The translations under genes were made by a program, and so were the position numbers. Under the pieces are notes generated by a model. It made no database searches and was not told the DNA's origin. It saw only the letters and a list, made by a program, of their open reading frames with translations. A stretch of DNA of 64,000 nt, taken from contig NZ_AP022848.1 in NCBI RefSeq assembly GCF_011764485.1, positions 124,001-188,000 of the forward strand, written 5' to 3'. Source of the DNA: Bosea sp. ANAM02. GTDB lineage: Bacteria > Pseudomonadota > Alphaproteobacteria > Rhizobiales > Beijerinckiaceae. Positions 24,964-34,462 of this stretch are shown in pieces (the first letter of the stretch is position 1; every line of letters starts with the position of its first letter).

Positions 24964-26049
24964 ATGAGCGCCCATACGCCCCGCCCCGAGACGATGAGCA
25001 GCCTGGTCGAGACCGACCAGCGCTCGCGCGAGATCTTTCGCCAGATCGTCGACGGCTATCTGACGACCGGCGAGCCGGTCGGCTCGCGCAACATCGCCCG
25101 CCTGCTGCCGATGGCGCTTTCGCCGGCAACGGTGCGCAACGTCATGACCGATCTCGAAATGGCCGGGCTGATCTATGCGCCGCACACGTCCGCCGGGCGC
25201 CTTCCCACCGAGCGGGGCCTGCGCTTCTTCGTCGATGCGATGATGGAGGTCGGCAATCTCACCACCGAGGAGCGCTCCCGCATCGAGGCGCAGATCCGGG
25301 TCGCCGCCAGCAACCGCAATCTCGACCAGACCCTGACGGAAGCCTCGGCCCTGCTGTCGGGCCTGTCGCGCGGCGCCGGCGTCGTCGTCACCACCAAGGC
25401 CGATGTCCGGCTGAAGCATATCGAGTTCGTCCGGCTCGATCCCGCGCGAGCGCTCGTCGTGCTCGTCTCGCAGGACGGCACGGTCGAGAACCGCCTGCTG
25501 GCCCTGCCGCCCGGCCTGCCGGCCTCGGCCCTGAGCGAAGCCGCTAATTTCCTCAATGCCCGCATCCTCGGCAAGACGCTGGCCGAGCTGCGCGGCGAGA
25601 TCGGCGGCCAACGCGCCCAGATGGAGCGCGAGCTCGACGCGCTGACGGCCCGCCTGGTCGAAAGCGGCATCGCGACCCAGGCCGGCCCAGGCAGCGACCG
25701 CCATCTCATCGTGCGCGGCCAGGCCAATCTGCTCGACGACCTGCGGGCGCAGGAGGATCTTGAGCGCATCCGCATGCTCTTCGGCGATCTCGAGACGCAG
25801 ACCGACGTCATCGACCTGCTGACGCGGGCCGAGCAGGGCGACGGCGTGCGCATCTTCATCGGCTCGGAGAACAAGCTGTTCTCGATGTCCGGTTCCTCGA
25901 TGGTCGCAGCCCCTTTCCGCGACGCCGAGCAGCGCATCGTCGGCGTCGTCGGCATCATCGGCCCGACGCGGCTGAACTATGCCCGCATCGTCCCCATGGT
26001 CGACTATACCGCCAAGGTCGTCGGCAGCCTGCTGGACGGCAGCCGCTGA
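24964..26049 (+). CDS. hrcA: heat-inducible transcription repressor HrcA
   Basis: A 361-residue repressor of chaperone genes. The N-terminal winged helix has [40 protein letters not shown] and [19 protein letters not shown]. The GAF-like and dimerisation part includes [20 protein letters not shown] and [20 protein letters not shown]. It normally binds CIRCE elements in front of groESL. No CIRCE is visible in its own upstream region (24820-24963). grpE, usually next in this group, does not follow here; a repeat and ugpC come instead. Confidence 0.95.
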   Translation: MSAHTPRPETMSSLVETDQRSREIFRQIVDGYLTTGEPVGSRNIARLLPMALSPATVRNVMTDLEMAGLIYAPHTSAGRLPTERGLRFFVDAMMEVGNLTTEERSRIEAQIRVAASNRNLDQTLTEASALLSGLSRGAGVVVTTKADVRLKHIEFVRLDPARALVVLVSQDGTVENRLLALPPGLPASALSEAANFLNARILGKTLAELRGEIGGQRAQMERELDALTARLVESGIATQAGPGSDRHLIVRGQANLLDDLRAQEDLERIRMLFGDLETQTDVIDLLTRAEQGDGVRIFIGSENKLFSMSGSSMVAAPFRDAEQRIVGVVGIIGPTRLNYARIVPMVDYTAKVVGSLLDGSR

Positions 26050-26079
26050 CGCGCTATCGCGGCGAGGATATGTGCGCCG

Positions 26080-26166
26080 TGCCGGGCCGGCCCGGAATCC
26101 ATCATCGAAGCGCCGCAGCCTTCGATGGATCCGGATCGGTGCCGTTCAAGGCCTGTCCGAGATGAC
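26080..26166. repeat. decayed intergenic palindromic repeat, family B
   Basis: A degenerate copy with GGCCCGGAATCCAT, TTCGATGGATCCGGATC and TGTCCGAGATGAC. It fills the convergent gap between hrcA (ends 26049) and ugpC (stop 26184). Confidence 0.6.
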
Positions 26167-26183
26167 GATAGCGAGCGGCTGCG

Positions 26184-27263
26184 TCAGCCCTTGCCCAGCC
26201 TTGCGCCCGTCTTCGGGTCGAAGACATGGATCTTGTCGGGATCGACGGTGATCCAGAGCCGGCCTTCCTGGGCCGCGACCTCCCCGGTCGCCGCCTGCAT
26301 CACGAAGGGATGGCCCGAGAGCTTGCCGTGGAAGAGCTGGGTCGCGCCGAGTTCCTCGATGAACTCGACATCGAAGGGCAGCGAGCCCGCCTGCCCCTCC
26401 GAAGCTATCTCGACATCCTCCGGACGCAGGCCGACCTCGACCGGTGCCTGCGCCGCCAGATCCTCTCTGAGGTCGCGCACCTCGATGATCGTGTCGCCGA
26501 GCGCGACGATGCCGGAACCGTCGACCGCGCCGGGCAGGATATTCATCGGCGGCGAGCCGATGAAGGTCGCGACGAACTTGCTCGCCGGCTTGCGATAGAC
26601 CTCGGCCGGCAGGCCGATCTGCTCGACCTGGCCGGCATTCATCACCACCAGCTTGTCGGAGAGCGTCATCGCCTCGACCTGATCATGGGTGACGTAGATC
26701 GCGGTGACGCCGAGCGCGCGCTGCAGCTTCTTGATCTCGACGCGCATCTGGACGCGGAGTTTCGCGTCGAGGTTCGAGAGCGGCTCGTCGAAGAGGAAGA
26801 CCTGCGGCTTGCGCACGATGGCGCGGCCCATGGCGACGCGCTGGCGCTGGCCGCCGGAGAGCTGGCGCGGCCGGCGCTCCAGGAAGGGTTCGATCGCGAG
26901 GATGCGCGCGGCTTCCTTCACGCGCTTGTCGATCTCGTCCTTCGGCGTGCCGCGGTTGCGCAGGCCATAGGCCATGTTGTCGTAGATGTTCATATGCGGA
27001 TAGAGCGCATAGTTCTGGAACACCATGGCGATGTCGCGGTCGGCCGGCTCGACCTGGTTGACGACGCGCTCGCCGATCGCGACCTCGCCGGAGGAGATCG
27101 TCTCCAGCCCGGCGACCATGCGCAGGAGCGTTGACTTGCCACAGCCGGAGGGGCCGACGAGGACGCAGAAGCCGCCATCGGGGATGTCGAAGGAGACGCC
27201 TTTCACGGCTTCGACACCGCCGGCATAGACCTTCTTGACGTTGCTGAGAGTGACCTGGGCCAT
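26184..27263 (-). CDS. ugpC: ABC transporter ATP-binding protein UgpC
   Basis: A 359-residue ATPase of the carbohydrate CUT1 class. Walker A is [11 protein letters not shown] (about residues 36-46), the signature is [12 protein letters not shown], Walker B is [11 protein letters not shown], and the H-loop follows in [12 protein letters not shown]-terminal TOBE/MalK-type regulatory domain spans residues about 240-359. It energises import of sn-glycerol-3-phosphate together with UgpA/UgpE. It is last in the operon, 7 nt after ugpE. Confidence 0.93.
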   Translation of the reverse strand: MAQVTLSNVKKVYAGGVEAVKGVSFDIPDGGFCVLVGPSGCGKSTLLRMVAGLETISSGEVAIGERVVNQVEPADRDIAMVFQNYALYPHMNIYDNMAYGLRNRGTPKDEIDKRVKEAARILAIEPFLERRPRQLSGGQRQRVAMGRAIVRKPQVFLFDEPLSNLDAKLRVQMRVEIKKLQRALGVTAIYVTHDQVEAMTLSDKLVVMNAGQVEQIGLPAEVYRKPASKFVATFIGSPPMNILPGAVDGSGIVALGDTIIEVRDLREDLAAQAPVEVGLRPEDVEIASEGQAGSLPFDVEFIEELGATQLFHGKLSGHPFVMQAATGEVAAQEGRLWITVDPDKIHVFDPKTGARLGKG

Positions 27264-27270
27264 TCGCGGA

Positions 27271-28119
27271 TTACTTCTCGGTTTCGACCAGGCCCTTCAC
27301 GAAGAGCCTCTGCATGGCGATGACGACGAAGACGGGCGGCAGCATCGCCAGCATGGCGGTGGCCATGGCGAGCTGCCATTCCGTCAAAGCGTCGGCGGTG
27401 ACGATCATCTTCTTGATGGCGATGACGATGGTCTGCATCGAGTCCTTCGTCGTCACCAGGAGCGGCCAGAGATACTGGTTCCAGCCATAGATGAACTGGA
27501 TGACGAAGAGCGCGGCGATCGTCGTCATCGAGAGCGGGATCAGCGTGTCCTTGAAGAACTTGAACGGGCCGGCGCCGTCGATCTTGGACGCTTCGAGCAG
27601 TTCGTCGGGGATCGTCATGAAGAACTGCCGGAAGAGCAGCGTACCCGTCGCCGAGGCGATGAGCGGGATGGCGAGGCCCTGATAGGTGTCGAGCATGTTG
27701 AGATCGGAGACGATCTTGAAGGTCGGGAAGATGCGGACCTCGACCGGGAGCATCAGCGTGACGAAGATGATCCAGAACGCCGCCATGCGGAACGGGAAGC
27801 GGTAATAGACCACCGCATAGGCCGAGAGCACGGAGATGAAGATCTTCCCGAGCGCGATCGTGATCGCCATGATGAAGGAATTCACCATCATCCCGATCAC
27901 CGGCTCGCGCGTCGTGCCCGAGGTGCCGACGAAGAGGATGCGATTGTAGTTCTCCAGGAAGTACGGGCCGGGATAGAGCGGCATCTGGCCGTTGATCACG
28001 GTCGCGGCGTCCCAGGTCGAGGCGACGAAGGTCAGCCAGACCGGGAAGGCGACGATCAAGACGCCGATCGTCAGGATGATATAGGCGATCAGGTCGCCCA
28101 TGCGGCGGTCCTCGACCAT
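27271..28119 (-). CDS. ugpE: sn-glycerol-3-phosphate ABC transporter permease UgpE
   Basis: A 282-residue permease (E. coli UgpE is 281). It has six membrane segments and the EAA loop [20 protein letters not shown], which contacts the ATPase. Other marks are [26 protein letters not shown] and a C-terminal [13 protein letters not shown]. The ATG at 28119 shares a base with the creatininase stop (TGATG), which shows tight coupling. ATG 28101 is an alternative. Confidence 0.93.
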   Translation of the reverse strand: MVEDRRMGDLIAYIILTIGVLIVAFPVWLTFVASTWDAATVINGQMPLYPGPYFLENYNRILFVGTSGTTREPVIGMMVNSFIMAITIALGKIFISVLSAYAVVYYRFPFRMAAFWIIFVTLMLPVEVRIFPTFKIVSDLNMLDTYQGLAIPLIASATGTLLFRQFFMTIPDELLEASKIDGAGPFKFFKDTLIPLSMTTIAALFVIQFIYGWNQYLWPLLVTTKDSMQTIVIAIKKMIVTADALTEWQLAMATAMLAMLPPVFVVIAMQRLFVKGLVETEK

Positions 28120-28868
28120 CAGGCGGCCCTCCCCATCTCGCGCAGCAATCCGGCCAGCGCATCGGCGCAGGCATCGAGGCAGGCCTGGCCCTTGGCAGCC
28201 GTGGCCCGGCGGGCATCGCCGACCACGCCGGTCTCGGTCATCTCGCGGAAGGAGCGATGGCGCGAGACGACCTGCCGGCGCGGCGCGCGATCCAGCGCGC
28301 CGTACGCTTCCGGAAGGCGCGGCTCGCGCACGGAGCCCGGCGCCAGCACCATCATCATCGAGGTCTCGACCTCGCAGGCATGCTGGACGCCCTTCTGGTC
28401 TTCCAGAAGGGGCCCAAGCGCCGTCTCGGCCAGCATGAAATAGGTGGTCGCCGCGACATGCAGGTTCGTCTCGCGGGCGAAATCGGGCAGGAAGGCGGTG
28501 AGCGCGGCGATATTGCCGCCATGGCCGTTGACGATCAGCACGCGATGGAAGCCGTGACGCTCGATGCTCTTCAGGAAGGAGAGCAGCACGGCGCGATAAG
28601 TCGGGATGTCGAAGGTGAAGGTGCCGCCGAAGGCCATGTGATGCTCGGCCATGCCGCACCAGAGCGTCGGCGCGACCACCACGTCGACATCGGCCGCACG
28701 CTCGGCGGCGGCCTTGCAGACGCCGCCGCACAGGATCGTGTCGACGCCGACCGGCAGATGCGGGCCGTGCTGCTCGATCGAGGCGACGGGCAGGACGATG
28801 ATCGCGTCCGTCGCGGCCTTGGCGCGCAGCTCCTCGGCGGTGAGGTCCATCCAGAGCACGGAGGCCAT
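28119..28868 (-). CDS. creatininase family protein inside the ugp operon
   Basis: A 249-residue metal-dependent amidohydrolase of the creatininase fold. Metal and active-site motifs are LPVASIEQHGPHLPVGVDT (Glu, His, Asp ligands), VNGHGGN, and HACEVETSMM (Glu). The family includes creatinine amidohydrolase, FAPy deformylase ArfB and mycofactocin peptidase MftE, so the substrate is open. It overlaps both ugpA (TGATG at 28868) and ugpE (28119), so it must be co-expressed with the transporter. It may act on a phosphodiester-derived amide or another compound made available under phosphate starvation; this is inference. Confidence 0.88.
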   Translation of the reverse strand: MASVLWMDLTAEELRAKAATDAIIVLPVASIEQHGPHLPVGVDTILCGGVCKAAAERAADVDVVVAPTLWCGMAEHHMAFGGTFTFDIPTYRAVLLSFLKSIERHGFHRVLIVNGHGGNIAALTAFLPDFARETNLHVAATTYFMLAETALGPLLEDQKGVQHACEVETSMMMVLAPGSVREPRLPEAYGALDRAPRRQVVSRHRSFREMTETGVVGDARRATAAKGQACLDACADALAGLLREMGRAA

Positions 28869-29749
28869 CAGTAGCTGACCTTGCGCTCGATGAAGCGGAA
28901 CTGCACCGCCGTCAGGCCGATCACCATGACCAGCAGCAGCACCGACTGGGCGGCCGAGCCGCCGAGATTGGAGCCGCCCTTGCCGTCGGAGAAGACCTTG
29001 TAGACCAGCGTCTCGGTCGCGCCCGAGGGGCCGCCGCCGGTCACGGTGTCGATGATGCCGAAGGTGTCGAAGAAGACGTAGACGATGTTGACGACGAGCA
29101 GGAAGAAGGTCGTCGGCGAGAGCAGCGGGAAGACGATGGTCCAGAAGCGGCGCATCGGCCGGGCGCCGTCGATCACCGCCGCCTCGATCACGCTCTTGGG
29201 GATCGATTGCAGGCCGGCGAGGAAGAACAGGAAATTGTAGCTGATCTGCTTCCAGGTCGCGGCCAGGATGACCAGCAGCATGGCGTGGTTGCCGTTGAGG
29301 CGCGGGTTCCACGGGATGCCCAGCGCCTGCAGGCCGCGGGCCAGCATGCCGAGCGAGGGATCGAACATGAAGATCCAGAGCACGCCGGCGATGGCGGGTG
29401 CCACCGCATAGGGCCAGATCAGCAGGGTCTTGTAGATTTCGGCGCCGCGGATCTGCCGGTCCGCCATCACGGCGAAGAGCAGCGCGATCGAGAGCGAGAA
29501 CACGCAGACGAAGGTCGAGAACACCGCCGTGTTGATGAAGGCCTTGAGATAGCCGGGGTCGGCGAAGAGCATCTGGTAGTTCTCGAACCAGACGAACTGC
29601 GTCGAGGTGCCGAAGGCATCCTCCAGCAGGAAGCTCTGCCAGACTGCCTGGCTCGCGGGCCAGTAGAAGAACACGATGGTGATGGCGAGCTGCGGCAGAA
29701 GCAGCAGGAAGGGGATCGTCAGCCCCTTGAAATACGCGTTCTTCTGCAT
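28868..29749 (-). CDS. ugpA: sn-glycerol-3-phosphate ABC transporter permease UgpA
   Basis: A 293-residue permease with six predicted membrane segments, the first at about residues 8-30. The EAA loop is [20 protein letters not shown], and [20 protein letters not shown] near the C-terminus is a UgpA-type segment. With UgpE it forms the membrane channel. The operon order is ugpB, ugpA, creatininase, ugpE, ugpC; a palindromic repeat separates it from ugpB. Confidence 0.93.
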   Translation of the reverse strand: MQKNAYFKGLTIPFLLLLPQLAITIVFFYWPASQAVWQSFLLEDAFGTSTQFVWFENYQMLFADPGYLKAFINTAVFSTFVCVFSLSIALLFAVMADRQIRGAEIYKTLLIWPYAVAPAIAGVLWIFMFDPSLGMLARGLQALGIPWNPRLNGNHAMLLVILAATWKQISYNFLFFLAGLQSIPKSVIEAAVIDGARPMRRFWTIVFPLLSPTTFFLLVVNIVYVFFDTFGIIDTVTGGGPSGATETLVYKVFSDGKGGSNLGGSAAQSVLLLVMVIGLTAVQFRFIERKVSY

Positions 29750-29767
29750 GCGTGGCCTTGCAAATCG

Positions 29768-29860
29768 GTCATCCCGGGCGACCGGAGGGAGACCCGGGAT
29801 CCATGCCTGAACCGTTCCGGCATGGATCCCGGGTCTTCGCTGCGCTAAGCCCGGGATGAC
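29768..29860. repeat. intergenic palindromic repeat, family B, inside the ugp operon
   Basis: A 93-bp well-preserved copy beginning GTCATCCCGGGCGACCGGAG and ending AAGCCCGGGATGAC. It lies between ugpB (stop 29881) and ugpA (start 29749). In RNA it would fold into a long hairpin just after ugpB and could raise binding-protein levels above the membrane parts. Confidence 0.88.
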
Positions 29861-29880
29861 ATAGCGCGTTTAAGAACGGC

Positions 29881-31206
29881 TCAGCGGGCCGCGGTACGCT
29901 CGAACTGGCGCAGCATCTGGTTGCCGCGCTCGGCCGCCGCGTCCAGCGCCGCCTGCGGCGACTTCTGGCCGTTCAGCGCCGCCTCCAGCTCTTCCGACCA
30001 GATATCGCGGATCTGGACGAGGCTGCCATAGCGCAGGCCCTTCGAATTGTCGGTCGGCGCCTTGTTGGTCAGCTCAAGGATCGGGGTCTCGAGATAGGGC
30101 TTGTCCTTGTAGAAGCCGGACGCCTTGACCTTCTCGTAGGCCGCCTTGGTGATCGGCAGGTAGCCCGACTCGGTGTGCAGCTTCACCTGGCGGTCGACAT
30201 TCGACAGGAAGGTGAAGAACTTGGCGACGCCCTTGTACTCGTCGGCCTTCTTGCCGCCCATCACCCAGAGCGAGGCACCGCCGATGATGGAGTTCTGCGG
30301 GGCGCCCTGCACGTCCGGATAATACGGCATCGGCGCATTGCCCCAGTCGAACTTGGCGTTCGCGCGGACGTTGCCGAAGAAGCCCGAGGAGGTCAGGAAG
30401 ATGGGGCATTCGCCCGAGGTGAAGCGGCCTTCGCCATTGTTGGTGCGGCCGGAATAGTCGTAGGTCTTGTCCTTCTGCAGCTCGACCAGGTTGGTCCAGT
30501 GCTTCAGGAAGGCCGGGCTCTTGTTGAAGTTCAGCACGGCGTCGAAGCCGGCCATGCCGTTGACCTTGGTCGAGAGCGGCACGTTATGCCAGGCGCCGAA
30601 CTGCTCGATATTGGCCCAGGTCGCCCAGGCGTTCGAGACGCCGCACTTGTCGTAGCCGGCAGCCTTCAGCTTCTTGGCGGCCTCGAAGGTCTCGGGCCAG
30701 GTCTTCGGCGGCTTGGCCGGGTCGAGGCCCGCCTTCTTGAAGGCGTCCTTGTTGTACCACATCACCATCGACGAGGAGTTGAACGGCATCGAGAGCATCT
30801 CGCCCTTGGCCGTCGAGTAATAGCCGGTGATGGCGGGCAGATAAGCGTTCGGATCGAACTTCTCGCCGGCTTCCTTCATGACCTCGTGAACCGGCTTGAT
30901 CGCGCCCTTGGCCGACATCATCGTGCCGGTGCCGACCTCGAAGACCTGCAGGATATGCGGCGCCTGGCCGGCGCGGAAGGCGGCGATGCCGGCGTTCAGC
31001 GTGTCGGGATAGGAACCCTTGTAGACGGGGACGACCTTGTAGTCCTTCTGCGAGGCGTTGAAATCCTCGGTGAGCTTGACGACGACGTCGTTGTTGGCGC
31101 CGGTCAGCGCGTGCCACCACTGGATCTCGGTCTGCGCGAGAGCGGGCGAGGCACCGGCGAGCGCAAAGGCCGCGATCGACATCAGGATACGCGATTTCAT
31201 GGTCAT
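29881..31206 (-). CDS. ugpB: sn-glycerol-3-phosphate-binding periplasmic protein UgpB
   Basis: A 441-residue substrate-binding protein. The signal peptide is about residues 1-25 (LMSIAAFALAGASPALA-Q). Mature motifs are EIQWWHALTGANNDVVVKL, YKGSYPDTLNAGIAAFRAGQ and APHILQVFEVGTGTMMSAKG, all characteristic of UgpB. The ATG at 31206 is preceded by GGGAG; ATG 31200 is an alternative. A three-repeat Pho box lies about 75-100 nt upstream, so induction by phosphate starvation is expected. Confidence 0.95.
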   Translation of the reverse strand: MTMKSRILMSIAAFALAGASPALAQTEIQWWHALTGANNDVVVKLTEDFNASQKDYKVVPVYKGSYPDTLNAGIAAFRAGQAPHILQVFEVGTGTMMSAKGAIKPVHEVMKEAGEKFDPNAYLPAITGYYSTAKGEMLSMPFNSSSMVMWYNKDAFKKAGLDPAKPPKTWPETFEAAKKLKAAGYDKCGVSNAWATWANIEQFGAWHNVPLSTKVNGMAGFDAVLNFNKSPAFLKHWTNLVELQKDKTYDYSGRTNNGEGRFTSGECPIFLTSSGFFGNVRANAKFDWGNAPMPYYPDVQGAPQNSIIGGASLWVMGGKKADEYKGVAKFFTFLSNVDRQVKLHTESGYLPITKAAYEKVKASGFYKDKPYLETPILELTNKAPTDNSKGLRYGSLVQIRDIWSEELEAALNGQKSPQAALDAAAERGNQMLRQFERTAAR

Positions 31207-31279
31207 GGAGTGTCTCCCTTCCGCGGGCGGGCGCCGCCGCGGTTCTTGTCGTTGGTGCGCAAGCTAGCATGTAGCGCAG

Positions 31280-31308
31280 GCGACATTTCAATGACAAATC
31301 GATGACAC
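31280..31308 (-). promoter_or_regulatory. Pho box of the ugp operon: three TGTCA-type direct repeats
   Basis: On the - strand, GTGTCAT (31308-31302), TTGTCAT (31297-31291) and ATGTCGC (31286-31280) are direct repeats exactly 11 bp apart. This is the PhoB binding arrangement (repeated CTGTCAT with 4-nt spacers). TACATG (31273-31268) could be the -10 element. The box reads towards ugpB. Confidence 0.75.
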
Positions 31309-31404
31309 CCGACGCAATCCGCCTATGGTCTGGGTCCGGCTTGCGCCATTGCGCAGAACGGGGTGTTCTCCGTCTCCCGACGATTTCCTTTCCGGACCGG
31401 TGCC

Positions 31405-32583
31405 ATGCCTGATTTCACGCTTTCCGTCGCCGCGGCCCTGCCAGCGGATGCCGAGGCCGCCACGCTTCTCGGTCGCGTCTGGCGGCCCGATCTCGGCGGG
31501 CCCTCCGTCGTGACGCTGCGCGACGGGCAGATCGTCGACGTGACCCGGAGCTTCCCGACCAGCCGCGACCTCTGCGAGAACGCCGACCCGGCCGCCGCGC
31601 TGCGCGCAGCCCAAGGCGAGGCGATCGGCTCGCTCGCCGAGATTCTCGCCAACACGCCTGTGGACGGCCGCGACCCGCAGCGCCCCTGGCTCCTCTCGCC
31701 ACTCGACCTGCAGGCGGTGAAGGCGGCCGGCGTCACCTTCGCGGTCTCGATGCTGGAGCGCGTCATCGAGGAGAAGGCGCGCGGCAACCCCGCCGCCGCC
31801 GCGACGATCCGCGAGGAGATCGGCAAGCTGATCGGCGACGACCTCTCCAAGCTGAAGCCCGGCTCGCCCGAGGCGATGCATCTCAAGGACGTTCTGATCA
31901 AGCAGGGCGCCTGGAGCCAGTATCTCGAAGTCGGGATCGGGCCGGATGCCGAGATCTTCACCAAGGCCCCGCCGATGTCGACGGTCGGCACCGGAGCGGA
32001 TGCCGGCCTGCACCCGGCCTCGAGCTGGAACAATCCGGAGCCCGAGATCGTGCTGATCGTCGCCTCGGACGGACGAATCGTCGGCGCCACGCTCGGCAAC
32101 GACGTCAACCTGCGCGATGTCGAGGGCCGCTCGGCGCTGCTGCTCGGCAAGGCCAAGGACAACAATGCCGCCGCCGCGGTCGGCCCCTTCATCCGCCTGT
32201 TCGATGCCGGCTTCACGCTCGACCATATCCGCCGGACCACTGTGACGCTGACGGTCGAGGGCGAGGACGGCTTCCGGCTGGAGGGCTCCTCCTCGATCGC
32301 CAGGATCAGCCGCGATCCGGCCGATCTCGCGGCGCAGATGATCGGTCCGCATCATCAGTACCCGGACGGGGCGGCGCTCTATCTCGGCACCATGTTCGCG
32401 CCGATCAAGGATCGCGACGCGCCGGGCGGCGGCTTCACCCATAAATACGGGGATATCGTCACGATCGCCGCGCCCGAGCTCGGCAGCCTCGTCAACCGCA
32501 TGAAGCGCACGGATGAATGCGCGCCCTGGACCTATGGCGCCTCGCATCTGATGCGCCATCTGGCCGGGCGCGGACTGCTCTGA
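31405..32583 (+). CDS. fumarylacetoacetate hydrolase family protein (COG3970 type)
   Basis: A 392-residue cytoplasmic enzyme of the FAH superfamily. The metal-binding Glu pair is in NNPEPEIVLIV, with the third acidic ligand in GATLGNDVNLRD. Other family features are SQYLEVGIGPDAEIFTKAPP and LLLGKAKDNNAAAAVGPFIR. Members of this long FAH group include 2-keto-3-deoxy sugar acid dehydratases, so a sugar-acid pathway role is possible but unproven. The ATG at 31405 is the first with family similarity. It is divergent from ugpB and followed by a hairpin at 32646-32674. Confidence 0.85.
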   Translation: MPDFTLSVAAALPADAEAATLLGRVWRPDLGGPSVVTLRDGQIVDVTRSFPTSRDLCENADPAAALRAAQGEAIGSLAEILANTPVDGRDPQRPWLLSPLDLQAVKAAGVTFAVSMLERVIEEKARGNPAAAATIREEIGKLIGDDLSKLKPGSPEAMHLKDVLIKQGAWSQYLEVGIGPDAEIFTKAPPMSTVGTGADAGLHPASSWNNPEPEIVLIVASDGRIVGATLGNDVNLRDVEGRSALLLGKAKDNNAAAAVGPFIRLFDAGFTLDHIRRTTVTLTVEGEDGFRLEGSSSIARISRDPADLAAQMIGPHHQYPDGAALYLGTMFAPIKDRDAPGGGFTHKYGDIVTIAAPELGSLVNRMKRTDECAPWTYGASHLMRHLAGRGLL

Positions 32584-32645
32584 GCGAGCGCCGGGACGGG
32601 TAAGCCAAAGCGTAACCACGTCTCGAATCTGCAGCTTTCGACCCG

Positions 32646-32674
32646 GGGTTCTTGCCGAAATCCGGCGAGAACCC
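32646..32674 (+). terminator. hairpin after the FAH-family gene
   Basis: GGGTTCTTGCCG (32646-32657) pairs with CGGCGAGAACCC (32663-32674) around AAATC, 12 pairs including one T-G. It lies 62 nt after the FAH stop and 66 nt before the next start. The following T-run is short, so the call as a terminator is moderate. Confidence 0.4.
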
Positions 32675-32740
32675 GCCTTTGCGTCAGGCTGCTGGTAAGT
32701 TTTTTCTGCGACAGAGCGGGCTGGACCAGGAGGGTTCGGC

Positions 32741-34462
32741 GTGGCGATGAGCGAGATCGGGAGACGGAACTCCCAGGTCGACACCAAGAATGTCGGTGGC
32801 AAAGGGGCGGTGGCGCGGATGGCTGGCTCGCCTTCCGCCTGGATCCTGGCCTTCGCCATGGCGGCCGTTGCCGGCCTGATCCTGCCGCTGCGCCTGCCGC
32901 TCGGGCCGAATGCCTGGGATACGGTGGTCTATCTCGACGCGATCCAGCGCATCGGGCTCGGCCAGGTGCCGACCATCGACTTCTTCGCGCCGATCGGCCC
33001 GCTCGGCTTCTATCTGGCCGCGGCGCTCGACATCCTCTTCCCGAACGCCCAGCCGATGCTGCTGATCAACTGGGCGCTGCTGCCGGTCATGCTGCCGGTG
33101 CTGGCCCTGATCGCCGGCGAGGTCTCGCGCCGCTCCCGCCCGCGGGCGCTCGCGCTCGTCCTGCCTTTCCTGCTGTTCTCGGCACTACCGATCAACCTGC
33201 ACGGGCTCTACCCTTCGCCCGGCTTCGATGGCTACGGCTTCTATAATCGCCATGTCGCGCTGCTACTCTATCTCCTGATCGCCACGCTGATCTTCGTGCA
33301 GCGGCGCGGTTTGCAGATCGGGCTCGTGGCCGCGCTGATGCTGGTGCTCTTCCTCACCAAGGTCACCGGCGCGGTCTCCGGCACGCTGCTCGTCGGCTAC
33401 GCCGTGCTCAGCGGTCGGATGGGCTTCCGCGATGCGCTCGCCGCCGCCGGCATCGTTATCCTCGCGCTGGGCGTTCTGGAGCTCGCGACCGGGCTGAGCT
33501 CCGCCTATGTCATCGACATCCTGACCCTGCTCGGGCTCAACACCGGCACGCTGCTGCCGCGTTTCCTGACCGTGGCCTCGGTCAAGTTCAATGTGATCGC
33601 GCCGTCGCTCGCCCTGCTCGCCGCGCTCGCCTATGTCTCCTGGCGCGACGGTTTGCCCGCGACGCCCGCCGGCTGGCGAGCGCTGGCCGACGCCCCGATC
33701 GGCTGGTTCGCAGCCGGGCTGTTCGCGCTCGCCCTCTTCGAGACGCAGAACACCGGCTCGCTCGAATTCATCGGGCTGTGGCCGATCGTCCTGCCGCTGC
33801 TGCTCGACTGGTGGGCGCGGCGCGAGGACCGCATGCGCCCGGTCGTGCTCGTGCTGACGCTCGCGGTCACGTTGCCGAGCGCCGTGATCTGCCTGGAGCG
33901 GGGCATGCGCGCGGTGATGGGCGGGGCGACCTATGTCGCCCTCGACGTGCCCGATCTCGGGCCGCTCGGCCGCATCAGCGTGAAGCGCGACATCGCCGAA
34001 CGCGCCGCCGCGATGCTCGATCATTACGCGACCCAGCCCGAGGGCTATCGCGACCTGATCCGACGCGGCATCCTGCCCTCCTACATCCTCTATTCGGAGA
34101 TCGACTACCAGGCGACCTGGATGCTCGAGATCCAGCAGGCGATGACCGCCATCAAGGCCTGGGAAGCCAGCAACAAGCGCGAGCTCAACGGCTTCTTCAC
34201 CTTCGATTTCGTCGACCCCTTGAACCGCCTGCTGGAGCGCACACCGCCGCGCGTCGTTCCGGTCGGCGTCGATCCCAGCCGCAGCGTGCCCGCATTGCAG
34301 CCGGGCACGATCGAGGCGCTCAGGCAGACGGATGCCATGCTGATGCCGAAATGCCCCGTGACGACCGCGCGCGAAGACATTCGCCAGCACTTTGCCGCCG
34401 CGCTCGAAGGGCGCGAACGGATCGCGCTCGCGCCCTGCTGGGACATGTACTTGCGGAAATAA
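32741..34462 (+). CDS. uncharacterised polytopic membrane protein, GT-C-like (paralogue 1)
   Basis: A 573-residue inner-membrane protein that I do not recognise as a named family. It has a short basic N-tail, about ten hydrophobic segments from residue 28 to about 380, and a C-terminal soluble domain of about 190 residues. The first loop after the first segment has WDTVVYLDAIQRIGLGQVP and then IDFFAPIGPLGFY, which resembles the acidic catalytic loop and P-L motif of GT-C glycosyltransferases. Other marks are FYNRHVALLLY, FETQNTGSLEF, YSEIDYQATWM, KCPVT and APCWDMY. The gene at 48000-49715 is a clear paralogue. Start GTG 32741 has AGGAGG 7 nt upstream; ATG 32747 is the alternative. Confidence 0.75.
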   Translation: MAMSEIGRRNSQVDTKNVGGKGAVARMAGSPSAWILAFAMAAVAGLILPLRLPLGPNAWDTVVYLDAIQRIGLGQVPTIDFFAPIGPLGFYLAAALDILFPNAQPMLLINWALLPVMLPVLALIAGEVSRRSRPRALALVLPFLLFSALPINLHGLYPSPGFDGYGFYNRHVALLLYLLIATLIFVQRRGLQIGLVAALMLVLFLTKVTGAVSGTLLVGYAVLSGRMGFRDALAAAGIVILALGVLELATGLSSAYVIDILTLLGLNTGTLLPRFLTVASVKFNVIAPSLALLAALAYVSWRDGLPATPAGWRALADAPIGWFAAGLFALALFETQNTGSLEFIGLWPIVLPLLLDWWARREDRMRPVVLVLTLAVTLPSAVICLERGMRAVMGGATYVALDVPDLGPLGRISVKRDIAERAAAMLDHYATQPEGYRDLIRRGILPSYILYSEIDYQATWMLEIQQAMTAIKAWEASNKRELNGFFTFDFVDPLNRLLERTPPRVVPVGVDPSRSVPALQPGTIEALRQTDAMLMPKCPVTTAREDIRQHFAAALEGRERIALAPCWDMYLRK

